Assembly (NCBI GenBank): GCA_958413765.1
Contig: CATYVH010000008.1
Coordinates: 1-64,000 of the forward strand
Direction of reading: 5' to 3'
DNA: 64,000 nucleotides
Source: an uncultured Collinsella sp.
GTDB taxonomy: Bacteria; Actinomycetota; Coriobacteriia; Coriobacteriales; Coriobacteriaceae
Both the position numbers and the translations under genes were made by a program. Positions 33,951 through 42,790 of the stretch are shown here, piece by piece. The notes under the pieces were generated by a model. It ran no database searches, was not told the origin of the DNA, and saw only the letters and a program-made list of their open reading frames with translations. Every line of letters starts with the position of its first letter. Positions within the stretch are counted from its first letter, which is position 1.

Positions 33951-34632
33951 AGGCGTGCTGTACGGGGTGGGCACGGGGCCTGGCGACCCCGAGCTGCTCA
34001 CGATCAAGGCCGTCCGCACAATCGAATCGTGTCCGGTCATCGCCGCACCGCAAACGGCGGACGGGGTCATGGTCGCGCTTGACATTGTGCGCGGCGCCGT
34101 CGACCTTACAGGCAAGACGGTGATCCCCGTGCGATTCTCGATGACGCGCGACGCCGAGCGCCGCGCGGCCGAGCATGCCTCGCTTGTTCACGAGCTTGTC
34201 GCGCACCTGGATGCGGCCCGCGACGTCGCGCTGCTGAACCTGGGGGACCCAAGCATCTACGCCACCTTCCAGCGCATAGCGCCCGACGTGCGCGCCCGCG
34301 GGTTCGAGGCGCGCGCCATTCCCGGCGTGCCGAGCTTCTGCGCGGTCGCCGCAGCGCTCGAGCGCGACCTCACGCCCGAGATGTCGTTGCCTCTGCACAT
34401 CGTGCCCGGCGGCTACGACGACGTGCGCCGCGCAATCGGCTGGCCGGGGACGAAGGTGGTCATGAAGGCGCGCCGCTCGCTTGCGGACACGAAGCGCATC
34501 CTTCGCGAGGAGGGCGCCTTCGACGGTGCCGAGCTCGTAGAGGACTGTGGGCTTCCGGGCGAGCGCGTGTACCGCTCGCTCGACGATGTGCCCGATCGGG
34601 GCAGCTACTTCTCGACGATGGTGGTGCGCTAG
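33943..34632 (+). CDS. cbiL: cobalt-precorrin-2 C20-methyltransferase
   Basis: The 229-residue methylase shows GVGTGPGDPELLTIKAV at the start, NLGDPSIYATF and IPGVPSFCAVAAAL, the CbiL/CobI pattern. It uses the cobalt-loaded product of CbiK and so is the entry step of this operon. The start overlaps the end of cbiD; cbiG begins at the next base after its stop. Confidence 0.95.
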   Translation: MSKGVLYGVGTGPGDPELLTIKAVRTIESCPVIAAPQTADGVMVALDIVRGAVDLTGKTVIPVRFSMTRDAERRAAEHASLVHELVAHLDAARDVALLNLGDPSIYATFQRIAPDVRARGFEARAIPGVPSFCAVAAALERDLTPEMSLPLHIVPGGYDDVRRAIGWPGTKVVMKARRSLADTKRILREEGAFDGAELVEDCGLPGERVYRSLDDVPDRGSYFSTMVVR

Positions 34633-35766
34633 ATGAGGGTTTCCTGCATAGCGTTCACCGAGAGGGGGCATGCGTTGGCGGAGCGCACCGCACGCGCGCT
34701 TTCCGATTGTGCGCAGACAGGTGAAGATGACCCTGGCTGGGACGTTTCCGTTTCGCGCGGGTTCGGCGAGGGGAAGGCCGACCTGCGCGCATGGACGGCG
34801 CTCGCGTGGGAAGCGTCGGACGCGCTTCTGTTCGTGGGCGCGGCGGGCATCGCCGTGCGGGCGATCGCGCCGTATGTCGCCTCGAAGGCAAACGATCCCG
34901 CGGTTGTGGCCATCGACGAGGCGGGGCGCTTTGCCGTCTCGCTTTTGTCGGGGCATTTGGGCGGTGCGAACGAGCTTGCGCAAACTGTGGCACGCGCGGC
35001 AGGGGCCATCCCCGTCATCACCACGGCGACCGACGTCCGCGGCGTGTGGGCGGTGGATACGTGGGCGCGCCGTGCGGGGCTCGCCGTTTCGAATCCCGAG
35101 GCCATCAAGCGAGTGTCGGCGCGGCTGCTTTCGGGCGGGCGCGTGGCGCTCTATTCCGACATGCCGATTTCGGGACAGCCGCCTGAGGGGGTTGACTTTG
35201 CGTCCGACCGCGCTCGGGCCGATATCGTCGTGTCGCCGTTCGCTGGCGCGAATGCAGGTGCGTCCGTTCGCGCGGCGGAGACAACGGGCGAGGTCGTGCC
35301 CGCCGGCGAGACGGGGAAGCCGGCGGGCGTGCGGGCGCAGGCGCCTGCGCCGGAGTCGCTTCGCCTTGTCGTGCCCTGCATCGTTGCGGGCATAGGGTGC
35401 CGTCGCGGTGCGTGCGCCGAAGCGATCGGGGAGGCGTTTCTTCTCGCGTGCGGGCAGGCGGGTATCTCGCCTTCGGCCGTGCGCGAGGCGGCGACGATCG
35501 ACGTAAAGGCGCACGAGGAGGGTCTGCTCGCCTTCTGCCGCGCGCGCAATATACCGCTCGTGACGTATTCCGCAGAGGAGTTGTCGCAGGTCGAAGGCAG
35601 CGTTTCGCCATCTGATTTCGTGCGCGCGACGGTGGGGGTCGACAACGTGTGCGAGCGCGCGGCGCTCGCGGACGGGGGCAAACTTATCTTCCCGAAGCTC
35701 GCTCACGGCGGCGTGACCGTCGCGTTTTCCAAGGTAACTATCGAACTTTCGTTTAAGGAGCGGTGA
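34633..35766 (+). CDS. cbiG: cobalt-precorrin-5A hydrolase
   Basis: The 377-residue CbiG opens the delta-lactone and releases acetaldehyde. The N-terminal half has LFVGAAGIAVRAIAPY and LLSGHLGGANELA, the C-terminal half GIGCRRGACAEAIGEAF and LAHGGVTVAFSK. A Pro/Ala/Glu-rich linker of about 40 residues (about 210-245) joins the two halves. It abuts cbiL and overlaps cbiH by one base. Confidence 0.94.
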   Translation: MRVSCIAFTERGHALAERTARALSDCAQTGEDDPGWDVSVSRGFGEGKADLRAWTALAWEASDALLFVGAAGIAVRAIAPYVASKANDPAVVAIDEAGRFAVSLLSGHLGGANELAQTVARAAGAIPVITTATDVRGVWAVDTWARRAGLAVSNPEAIKRVSARLLSGGRVALYSDMPISGQPPEGVDFASDRARADIVVSPFAGANAGASVRAAETTGEVVPAGETGKPAGVRAQAPAPESLRLVVPCIVAGIGCRRGACAEAIGEAFLLACGQAGISPSAVREAATIDVKAHEEGLLAFCRARNIPLVTYSAEELSQVEGSVSPSDFVRATVGVDNVCERAALADGGKLIFPKLAHGGVTVAFSKVTIELSFKER

Positions 35767-36509
35767 TGGGAAAGCTCTTCGTGGTGGGGATCGGCCCGGG
35801 CGGCCCCGACGGCATGACGATTGCGGCTCGGCGCGCGCTCGCGGCGGCCGACATCGTTGTGGGGTACACGAAATACGTGGAGCTCGCGCTCGCCGCCGTG
35901 CCCGACGCGGCGCATCTCGCGACGCCGATGATGCACGAGGTCGAACGGTGCCGCCTGGCGCTTTCACGCGCGCAGAGCGGAGAAGCCGTGGCGCTCGTGT
36001 GCAGCGGTGACGCGGGCGTGTACGGCATGGCGAGCCCCGTGCTGGAGCTTGCTGAGGACTACCCCGATGTAGACGTGGAAGTTATCGCCGGGGCCACCGC
36101 GGCTCAGAGCGGGTCGGCGGTGCTCGGCGCCCCGCTTGCCCACGACTTCGCGGTCGTGTCGCTCTCCGACCTGCTCACGCCGTGGGAGGTCATCGAGCGC
36201 AGGCTCGCCGCCGTGGCGAGCGCCGACTTCTGCATCTGTTTGTACAACCCGCGCAGCAGAAAGCGCGCCGACAGGCTCTCGCGCGCGGCGAAGATTATGC
36301 TCGAATGGAAGGCCCCCGACACGCTCTGCGGCTGGGTACGCAACATCGGGCGCGAGGGGCAGCAGTCGGGCATGTGCAGGCTCTCCGAGCTGGGGGAGTT
36401 CGACGCCGACATGTTCACCACCGTGTTCGTCGGCAACGCGGACACGAAGCGCGTAGGCGGCCGTATGGTCACGCCGCGCGGGTATCGGGAGATTCCATGC
36501 GAAAGGTAA
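35766..36509 (+). CDS. cbiH: cobalt-precorrin-3B C17-methyltransferase
   Basis: The 247-residue ring-contracting methylase has GIGPGGPDGMT, CSGDAGVYGMA and YNPRSRKRADRL, typical of CbiH/CobJ. GAGCGG lies just ahead of the ATG at 35766, which shares one base with the cbiG stop. The end overlaps cbiE by 13 bp. Confidence 0.95.
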   Translation: MGKLFVVGIGPGGPDGMTIAARRALAAADIVVGYTKYVELALAAVPDAAHLATPMMHEVERCRLALSRAQSGEAVALVCSGDAGVYGMASPVLELAEDYPDVDVEVIAGATAAQSGSAVLGAPLAHDFAVVSLSDLLTPWEVIERRLAAVASADFCICLYNPRSRKRADRLSRAAKIMLEWKAPDTLCGWVRNIGREGQQSGMCRLSELGEFDADMFTTVFVGNADTKRVGGRMVTPRGYREIPCER

Positions 36510-37969
36510 CGATCATCGGGGCGGGGCCCGGAAACCCCGACTTGCTCTCGCGCGCGGCGCTCGACGCGATCGACATCGCCGACGTGGTCATCGGCGCTCA
36601 TCGCGCGCTTGTCAGCATCGACGTGCCGCCCGACGTGGTGAGATGCGAGCTCGTGAAGACGGCGGACATCGTCGCCGCGCTCACCGATGCTGCGTCGTGG
36701 CAGCGCGCCGTGGTCGTGATGACGGGCGATGTGGGGCTGTTCAGCGGCGCGCGCCGCCTGGTGGAGGCGCTCTCCGGCGACGCGCAGGTGGACGTGCGCG
36801 TCATTCCCGGCATAAGCTCAGCGTCGTATCTCGCCGCGCGCCTCGCGCGTCCATGGCAGGATTGGCGCTTCGCGAGCGCTCACGGCGTGGCGTGCGACAT
36901 CGTGGCCGAGGCCGAGCGCGCAGGTGAGCTCTTCCTCGCCACGTCGGGCGGGGAAGACCCCTCGCGGCTTTCGGGCGAGCTTGTGCAGGCGGGCTTCGGG
37001 GACGCGCGCGTGACGGTGGCCGAGCGCCTGTCGTACCCCGACGAGCGCATCACCTGCGCGACCGCAAGTGAAATCGCAGGTCAGACGTTCGACGACTTGA
37101 ACGTGATGCTTATCGAGTTCGCATGCTGCGCCGGGTCGTCTGCGGGCTCTAGCGCAGCCTCCGAGGCGCCGGCCGGCGCGTCTGCGCCCGCGGCTGCTTC
37201 TTTCGCGGCGGACTCTGCGGGTGCATCCCGCGCCGCGAGCTCCCGCTGGCCGTACGCTTCCTCGGGCATTCCCGACGAGCTCTTCATCCGCGGCGACGTT
37301 CCCATGACCAAGCAGGAGGTGCGCGCCGTCGCGCTCGCGAAGCTGCGCCTTACCGCGACCGACACCGTGTGGGATGTCGGCGCCGGCACGGGGAGCGTGT
37401 CGATCGAGGCGGCGCTCGTCGCGCGAGCGGGGTCGGTATGGGCGGTCGAGCGCAACGCGGCCGGCGTGCGGCTCATCCGAGAGAACGCGGATGCATTCGG
37501 GTGCGGCAACGTGCATGCGGTCCCCGGTGTCGCCCCCGAAGCGCTCGCGAAACTGCCTGTCCCCGACGCCGTGTTCGTCGGCGGGAGCGCGGGCGAGCTT
37601 CCCTCCATCGTGGAGGCGGCGCTCGAGAAGAACTCGCAGGTTCGCCTGTGCGTGCCATGCGTCACCGTTGAGACGCTCACCGAGGCGTGCGCGCTCCTCT
37701 CGGGTTCGCGCTTTAAGGGGTTCGAGGCGTGCCAGGTGTCGGCCGCCCGCGCTGAGGCTGTAGGCTCGCACCATCTTATGAAGGCTCAAAACCCCGTGTT
37801 CCTCGTCAGTGCGCGCGGTGCGGGCGCGGATGCCGAGGAGCTTGCCGAAGTCGGCGCGCTTGCTGAGTCGCCTTTCGGGGAGGACCCCTCTGTCGAGGGG
37901 AACCCATCCGTTGAGGTGGTCTCGCTTGCTACCTGCAGCGCCGCAGGTGGGGAAGGCGGTGCCCGGTGA
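36497..37969 (+). CDS. cbiET: bifunctional cobalt-precorrin-7 C5-methyltransferase / precorrin-6B C15-methyltransferase (CbiE-CbiT)
   Basis: The 490-residue fusion corresponds to CobL. Residues about 1-205 are CbiE (GAGPGNPDLLSRAALDAI, MTGDVGLFSGARRL). About 206-255 is an Ala/Ser-rich linker. About 256-440 is CbiT, the decarboxylating methylase (DELFIRGDVPMTKQEVRA, WDVGAGTGSVSIEAAL). A further 45-residue acidic tail follows. The start is ATG 36497 within the cbiH end; the stop overlaps cbiA by 4 bp. Confidence 0.94.
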   Translation: MRKVTIIGAGPGNPDLLSRAALDAIDIADVVIGAHRALVSIDVPPDVVRCELVKTADIVAALTDAASWQRAVVVMTGDVGLFSGARRLVEALSGDAQVDVRVIPGISSASYLAARLARPWQDWRFASAHGVACDIVAEAERAGELFLATSGGEDPSRLSGELVQAGFGDARVTVAERLSYPDERITCATASEIAGQTFDDLNVMLIEFACCAGSSAGSSAASEAPAGASAPAAASFAADSAGASRAASSRWPYASSGIPDELFIRGDVPMTKQEVRAVALAKLRLTATDTVWDVGAGTGSVSIEAALVARAGSVWAVERNAAGVRLIRENADAFGCGNVHAVPGVAPEALAKLPVPDAVFVGGSAGELPSIVEAALEKNSQVRLCVPCVTVETLTEACALLSGSRFKGFEACQVSAARAEAVGSHHLMKAQNPVFLVSARGAGADAEELAEVGALAESPFGEDPSVEGNPSVEVVSLATCSAAGGEGGAR

Positions 37970-39348
37970 GCACGTCCATCCCGCGCTTCATGGTCGCTGC
38001 GCCCTCGAGCGGGAGCGGCAAGACGGTCGTCACGTGCGCGCTCCTGCGCGCGCTCGCGCGCCGCGGCCTTGCATGCGCGGCCTTCAAATGCGGCCCCGAC
38101 TACATTGACCCGCTCTTTCATCGCCGCGTCGTGGGTGCGTGCTCGGGCAACTTAGACGGCTTCTTCACTGACGCCCCGACGCTGCGCGCCCTGCTCGCAC
38201 GCGGCGCCGCGGGCGCGGATGTCGCGGTGCTCGAGGGGGTCATGGGCTTCTACGACGGCATGGCGCCCGGCGTGGCCGACGCGAGCAGCTATCAGTTTGC
38301 GCGCGACACGGAAACGCCGGTCGTTTTAGTGGTGAACGGGCGCGGGGCGTCTTTATCGCTCGCCGCCGTAATCCGCGGCATCGCCGAGTTCCTGCCTTGT
38401 GCGAACGTGCGCGGCGTCGTGCTGAACAAGACGAGCGCCGCTGCCTGCGCCTACGCGGCGCCTGCGATCGAGAAGCACACGGGCGTCGCGGTTTTGGGGA
38501 ATATCCCCGCCGACGAGGCGTTCTCGCTCGAAAGCCGGCATCTGGGGCTTGTGACCGCCGACGAGGTCGAGCAGCTCTCCGCGCGCATCGGCAAGATGGC
38601 CGAGCTGGTGGAAAAGAGCGTTGACGTCGACCGCTTGCTCGAAATGGCGGCGACGGCACCCGATATCCGCGAGGAACCTTACCGGTTGGAGCCGATCGCG
38701 GGAGCGCGGCCCATCGTCGCCGTCGCACGTGACGAGGCGTTCTCGTTCTACTACGAGGAGAACCTGCGCGCGCTCGAGGATCTGGGTTGCGAGCTGGCCT
38801 TTTTCAGCCCCCTGTGTGATAGCGAGTTGCCCCGGGGGACAAGCGCCCTCTATCTGGGGGGCGGCTACCCGGAGCTCCATGCGCGGCAGCTCTCCGAGAA
38901 CGCGCCGATGCGCGAGGCGGTGCGGCGCGCGGTGGAATCCGGCATGCCGACGGTCGCCGAATGCGGTGGGTTTCTGTACCTGCAGCGCGAAATCGCCGAT
39001 AGCGAGGGGCGGCGCTGGCCTGTTGCGGGCGCCCTTGAGGGCGCAAGCGAGAACGGGGGAAGGCTGTCCCATTTCGGGTACGTGGAGCTTACTTCCCAAC
39101 GCGACGGGCTCTACGGGCCGCGCGGCACACGCATCCGCGCGCACGAGTTCCACTACTGGCAGTCCACCTGCCCGGGCGGCGACTTTTGGGCGCAGAAGCC
39201 CCGGCGCGACAAGGGCTGGCCGTGCATGACGACCACCCCGTCCCTGGTGGCGGGCTTCCCGCATGTGTACTATCCTGCGAACCCCGACGTTGCGCGCGCG
39301 TTCGCGTCTGCCGCAGCGTCGTTCGCAGAGAGGAGGCGGCATGGCTGA
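37966..39348 (+). CDS. cbiA: cobyrinate a,c-diamide synthase
   Basis: The 460-residue glutamine-dependent amidase has an N-terminal P-loop APSSGSGKTVVTCALLRAL, FKCGPDYIDP with LEGVMGFYDG, and a C-terminal GATase with the nucleophile Cys in VAECGGFLYL. It amidates carboxylates a and c. The start is GTG, overlapping the cbiT stop; the 3' end overlaps cobT by 8 bp. Confidence 0.95.
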   Translation: MSTSIPRFMVAAPSSGSGKTVVTCALLRALARRGLACAAFKCGPDYIDPLFHRRVVGACSGNLDGFFTDAPTLRALLARGAAGADVAVLEGVMGFYDGMAPGVADASSYQFARDTETPVVLVVNGRGASLSLAAVIRGIAEFLPCANVRGVVLNKTSAAACAYAAPAIEKHTGVAVLGNIPADEAFSLESRHLGLVTADEVEQLSARIGKMAELVEKSVDVDRLLEMAATAPDIREEPYRLEPIAGARPIVAVARDEAFSFYYEENLRALEDLGCELAFFSPLCDSELPRGTSALYLGGGYPELHARQLSENAPMREAVRRAVESGMPTVAECGGFLYLQREIADSEGRRWPVAGALEGASENGGRLSHFGYVELTSQRDGLYGPRGTRIRAHEFHYWQSTCPGGDFWAQKPRRDKGWPCMTTTPSLVAGFPHVYYPANPDVARAFASAAASFAERRRHG

Positions 39349-40483
39349 AGCAACCGAAACCGCGCTTGCCTGCATCCGCGAGGAAGTCGAGCGCGCGTTC
39401 TCGTCGGCGCCGGGCGCCGTGCTCGAAGCCGCGCTTTCCCGGATCGCGCCCGCAGACGAGTGCGCCCGTGCCGCCGCGTACGCCGCGTGGGACTCCATCG
39501 CGCACCCCTTGGGGGGATTGGGCGACTTTGAAGACGCCGTCGCGTGTATCGCCGCAGCTCAGGGGAGCGCCGAGGTGGCCGAGTTTCCCCGTGCGCTCGC
39601 GGTATTCTTCTCCGACAACGGGGTCGTTGCCGAAGGCGTGTCGCAAAGCGGGCAAGATGTGACGCGAGCCGTCGCGCGCAACATGTGCGAGGGGGCCGCG
39701 AGCGCCTGCCGCATGGCGGCGTTCGCGGGTGCCGAGGTCGTGCCCGTCGACGTGGGTATGGCCCGGGGCATAGAAGACGCGCGCATGGTGCGCGCGAACG
39801 TGCGGCGGGGGAGCGGCAACATCGCTCACGGCTCCGCTATGTCTCGCGATGGGGCCGTGCGCGCGATCGAGGTCGGAATCGCCGTCGCGTGCGGGCTTGC
39901 CCGCGCCGGCGTGCGCCTTCTCGCCGCGGGCGAGATGGGCATTGGCAACACGACCACCTCGGCGGCGGTGGCCGCAGTGCTCATCCGGGCGGACGCGCGG
40001 AGCCTTGTCGGGCGCGGCGCGGGGCTCTCGGACGCCTCGCTCGCGCGCAAGCGCGACGTGGTCGAGCGCGCTATCGACGCGAACTCGCCCGATCCCGCCG
40101 ACCCGATCGACGTGCTCTCGAAGGTGGGCGGCTTCGACATCGCTGCGATGTGCGGCTTCTACCTGGGGGCCGCGGTCTCGAAGGCGCCGGCGCTCCTCGA
40201 CGGGGTCATATCCTGCACGGCGGCCCTGTGCGCGGCGCGCCTGTGCCCCAACGCCTTGGGCTACCTCGTGGGCACCCACGCATCAAGCGAACCCGCAAGC
40301 CGGGAGCTCCTTCGCGAGCTCGGCATAAAGGCGCCCCTCGACGCAGGCATGCACTTGGGCGAGGGCGCGGGCGCCATGGCGTATCTCCCCCTTCTGGATT
40401 CGGCGCTGCGCGTGTACCGGGATGGGAAGACGTTCACGGCGACTGGCATGGCTGCTTACGAGCATTTCGAGGCCGGGAAATGA
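39341..40483 (+). CDS. cobT: nicotinate-nucleotide--dimethylbenzimidazole phosphoribosyltransferase
   Basis: The 380-residue enzyme activates the lower-ligand base to alpha-ribotide. GEMGIGNTTTSAAVAAV and the C-terminal HLGEGAGAMAYLPLL (catalytic Glu) are diagnostic. The N-terminal half has LAVFFSDNGVVAEGVSQS. GAGAGGAGG gives a strong Shine-Dalgarno for ATG 39341. No bluB or bza genes for DMB synthesis are in the window, so the lower ligand may be scavenged or made elsewhere. Confidence 0.95.
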   Translation: MAEATETALACIREEVERAFSSAPGAVLEAALSRIAPADECARAAAYAAWDSIAHPLGGLGDFEDAVACIAAAQGSAEVAEFPRALAVFFSDNGVVAEGVSQSGQDVTRAVARNMCEGAASACRMAAFAGAEVVPVDVGMARGIEDARMVRANVRRGSGNIAHGSAMSRDGAVRAIEVGIAVACGLARAGVRLLAAGEMGIGNTTTSAAVAAVLIRADARSLVGRGAGLSDASLARKRDVVERAIDANSPDPADPIDVLSKVGGFDIAAMCGFYLGAAVSKAPALLDGVISCTAALCAARLCPNALGYLVGTHASSEPASRELLRELGIKAPLDAGMHLGEGAGAMAYLPLLDSALRVYRDGKTFTATGMAAYEHFEAGK

Positions 40484-41028
40484 CGGTGACGCTCGTCATC
40501 GGCGCCGCCGCGAGCGGCAAGAGCGCCTACGCCGAGTCCCTGTGCCTCGGGCACGACGGCCCTCGCGTGTACCTGGCAACGATGGAGCCCTTCGGGGAAG
40601 ATGGCGCCCGCCGCATCGCGCGCCATCGGGCGCTGCGCGAGGGCAAAGGGTTTTCCACCCTCGAGTGCTCGCGTGACGTGGGCGCCGCAGCGCCCGGGCT
40701 TCCGCGCGGCTGCACACTTCTTTTGGAGGACGTGGGCAACCTGGTTGCGAACGAGCTCTTCGCGGAAGGCGGCTTGTCCCCGCGTGACCCCGACGCTGCG
40801 GCGCGCGAGGTACTCGGAGGCATCGAACGGCTCGCTCAGGCCGCTGCGTATACGGTGGTGGTCACCGTCGACGTGTTCGCCGATGGGATGCACTACGATG
40901 AAGGGACCGAGGCATGGAGGCGCGCGCTCGCGCGCGTGAACGCGGGTGTGGCGGCGCTGGCCGACCGCGCAGTCGAAGTGGTATGCGGGATTCCCGTGTG
41001 GATGAAAGGTGAAGGACCTACAAGGTGA
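40480..41028 (+). CDS. cobU: adenosylcobinamide kinase / adenosylcobinamide-phosphate guanylyltransferase
   Basis: The 182-residue enzyme phosphorylates adenosylcobinamide and transfers GMP. Walker A is GAAASGKSAYAE; IARHRALREGKGF carries the guanylylated His; ending CGIPVWMKGEGPTR. It overlaps cobT by 4 bp and cobS by 4 bp. A second, degenerate CobU-like domain occurs in the protein encoded at 41789-42790. Confidence 0.94.
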   Translation: MTVTLVIGAAASGKSAYAESLCLGHDGPRVYLATMEPFGEDGARRIARHRALREGKGFSTLECSRDVGAAAPGLPRGCTLLLEDVGNLVANELFAEGGLSPRDPDAAAREVLGGIERLAQAAAYTVVVTVDVFADGMHYDEGTEAWRRALARVNAGVAALADRAVEVVCGIPVWMKGEGPTR

Positions 41029-41792
41029 AGATAGCAGAGGCAATCGGCGCGGCGTTCGGAACGTTCTCGCGCATCCCCGTCCCGAAATCGGCCTGGACCG
41101 ATTTCGGGTCAACCCATGCACTTGCCGCGTTTCCCCTGGTGGGCCTTGCGGAAGGCTTCCTCATGACGGCGTGGGGGCACGTGGCGAACCTGCTCGGCGT
41201 GTCCGCGACCATCGTCGCGGCTGTGCTCGTGGCGCTGCCTGTGGCGGTGACGGGAGGCATCCACCTAGACGGGCTCTGCGACACCTCCGATGCGCTTGCA
41301 AGTTGGGCCCCGCGCGAGCGAAAGCTCGAGATCATGCACGACCCGCGGGCGGGCGCCTTCGGGGTCATCGGTGTTGTTGTGTACCTTATTCTGCAGTTTT
41401 CCCTGTTCACCGCGCTGCCGCTTACGGCGGGGGCGTTCTTCGCGCTTCTGTGCTCGCTCGTGTTCTCCCGCGCGCTTTCGGGGCTCGCCGTTGAATGCTG
41501 GCCTGCTGCGCGGGCGGACGGCATGGCCGCGGGGCTCTCGCCTGCGAAGAAGCGCGCGGCGATCGTCGTGCCGCTTTGCGCTTTCGCTGCGGCTTCGGCT
41601 GCAGGGATGGTCGCGTGCGCTCAGGCCGTCGGCGCCCTTATGGCGGTGGCGGGGCTTTTGACGCTCGCGTGGTACCGCCATGTTGCCCTGTCCCGCTTCG
41701 GCGGGGTGACGGGGGATTTGGCCGGATGGTTTCTGCAATGGGCCGAGCTCGCGATGCTTGCCATGCTGGTGGCGGGGGGTATGCTCCTATGA
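41025..41792 (+). CDS. cobS: adenosylcobinamide-GDP ribazoletransferase (cobalamin synthase)
   Basis: The 255-residue integral membrane enzyme joins adenosylcobinamide-GDP to alpha-ribazole. TGGIHLDGLCDTSDAL and MHDPRAGAFGVIG hold the conserved acidic residues, and about six hydrophobic segments follow. The start is GTG inside the cobU end. The end overlaps the next gene by 4 bp. Confidence 0.95.
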   Translation: MKIAEAIGAAFGTFSRIPVPKSAWTDFGSTHALAAFPLVGLAEGFLMTAWGHVANLLGVSATIVAAVLVALPVAVTGGIHLDGLCDTSDALASWAPRERKLEIMHDPRAGAFGVIGVVVYLILQFSLFTALPLTAGAFFALLCSLVFSRALSGLAVECWPAARADGMAAGLSPAKKRAAIVVPLCAFAAASAAGMVACAQAVGALMAVAGLLTLAWYRHVALSRFGGVTGDLAGWFLQWAELAMLAMLVAGGMLL

Positions 41793-42790
41793 TGCTCGTG
41801 GTAGGTGGTGCGCATTCGGGGAAGAGGACCTTCGTGCGCGAAAAGCTCGGGTTCGCGGCGGATGATTTCGTCGACGCGGCGCAGCTTGCGGAGGGCGGCG
41901 TGCCCGCGGCTTTTGTCGGCCGCGTCGCGTACCGTGCTGAGGAACTCGTACGCGCGCTCGACGCTGACCGGGCGCTCGAGCGGCTGATCGGCTTCGACGC
42001 AGTGATTCTGCCCTTGGTCGGCTCGGGGGTCGTCCCCATGCGTGCGGAAGACGCCCAATGGCGCGAGCGCGCGGGGCGCCTGGGATGCGCGCTCGCTGCG
42101 CGCGCCGACGTCGTCGTGCGCATGACGTGCGGGATTCCCCAGGTCATCAAAGGAAACCTTGCCGATGCGCCTCGAGGGACGCAGGGCGCGGGCGCGCCTT
42201 TGGAAGTCGTCTTCGTGCGCCATGGTGCCACGGCGGGCACGGAAGACCATCGCTACAGCGGGGCGGGCACCGACGAGCCCCTGTCGAGCGCGGGCGAGCG
42301 CGCTTTGCGCGACCTCGCGTGCGATCGTGACGCGTTCCGTGTTATCACGAGCGGCATGGCCCGCACCGACCAGACGGCGCGCATCCTCTTCCCGAACGCG
42401 GAGCTTATGGCGTGCCCCGGTCTGCGCGAGATGGATTTCGGCGACTTCGAGGGGCGAAGCGCCGCCGAGCTTAAAGAGGATGCGCGCTACCGCGCTTGGG
42501 TAGACTCCTGGTGTGAGACGCGCTGCCCGCATGGCGAGGGCAAGAGCGATTTCACCCGCCGCGTCGTCGCGGCGTTTCGGGAGGCGTGCGAATCGGAGCG
42601 CGCCCAGGGGAGTGGGCGCGCCGTCTTCGTCGTTCACGCGGGTACCGTGAAAGCGCTGCTCTCCGAGCTGGCTGTCCCGAAAATGGGATACTTCGACGTG
42701 CATACCGAGCCGGGCGGCGCATGGGCCGCCACCTGGGATGGGCGCTGCCTTCGCGACGTTCGCCCCGCTTCGGGGGGCGATGTCCGGTGA
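41789..42790 (+). CDS. CobU-like P-loop domain fused to a histidine phosphatase (CobC-like)
   Basis: The 333-residue protein joins two modules. Residues 1-~128 resemble CobU: a P-loop VVGGAHSGKRTFVREKLG, and an ending MTCGIPQVIKG that parallels CGIPVWMKG of the true CobU next door. The guanylyl-accepting His helix is not evident, so guanylyltransfer is doubtful. Residues about 140-333 are a histidine phosphatase (VFVRHGATAGTEDHRYSG, MARTDQTARILFP, VVHAGTVKALL), as in alpha-ribazole phosphatase CobC. The context supports a role in nucleotide-loop assembly. The start is ATG 41789 overlapping cobS. Confidence 0.85.
   Translation: MMLVVGGAHSGKRTFVREKLGFAADDFVDAAQLAEGGVPAAFVGRVAYRAEELVRALDADRALERLIGFDAVILPLVGSGVVPMRAEDAQWRERAGRLGCALAARADVVVRMTCGIPQVIKGNLADAPRGTQGAGAPLEVVFVRHGATAGTEDHRYSGAGTDEPLSSAGERALRDLACDRDAFRVITSGMARTDQTARILFPNAELMACPGLREMDFGDFEGRSAAELKEDARYRAWVDSWCETRCPHGEGKSDFTRRVVAAFREACESERAQGSGRAVFVVHAGTVKALLSELAVPKMGYFDVHTEPGGAWAATWDGRCLRDVRPASGGDVR

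Noticed and set aside
33919..35967. 682-codon open frame on the - strand opposite cbiL-cbiG-cbiH
   Set aside because: It spans three well-supported overlapping cob genes and reads as Arg/His/Ala-rich low-complexity sequence, typical of an antisense shadow in high-GC DNA.
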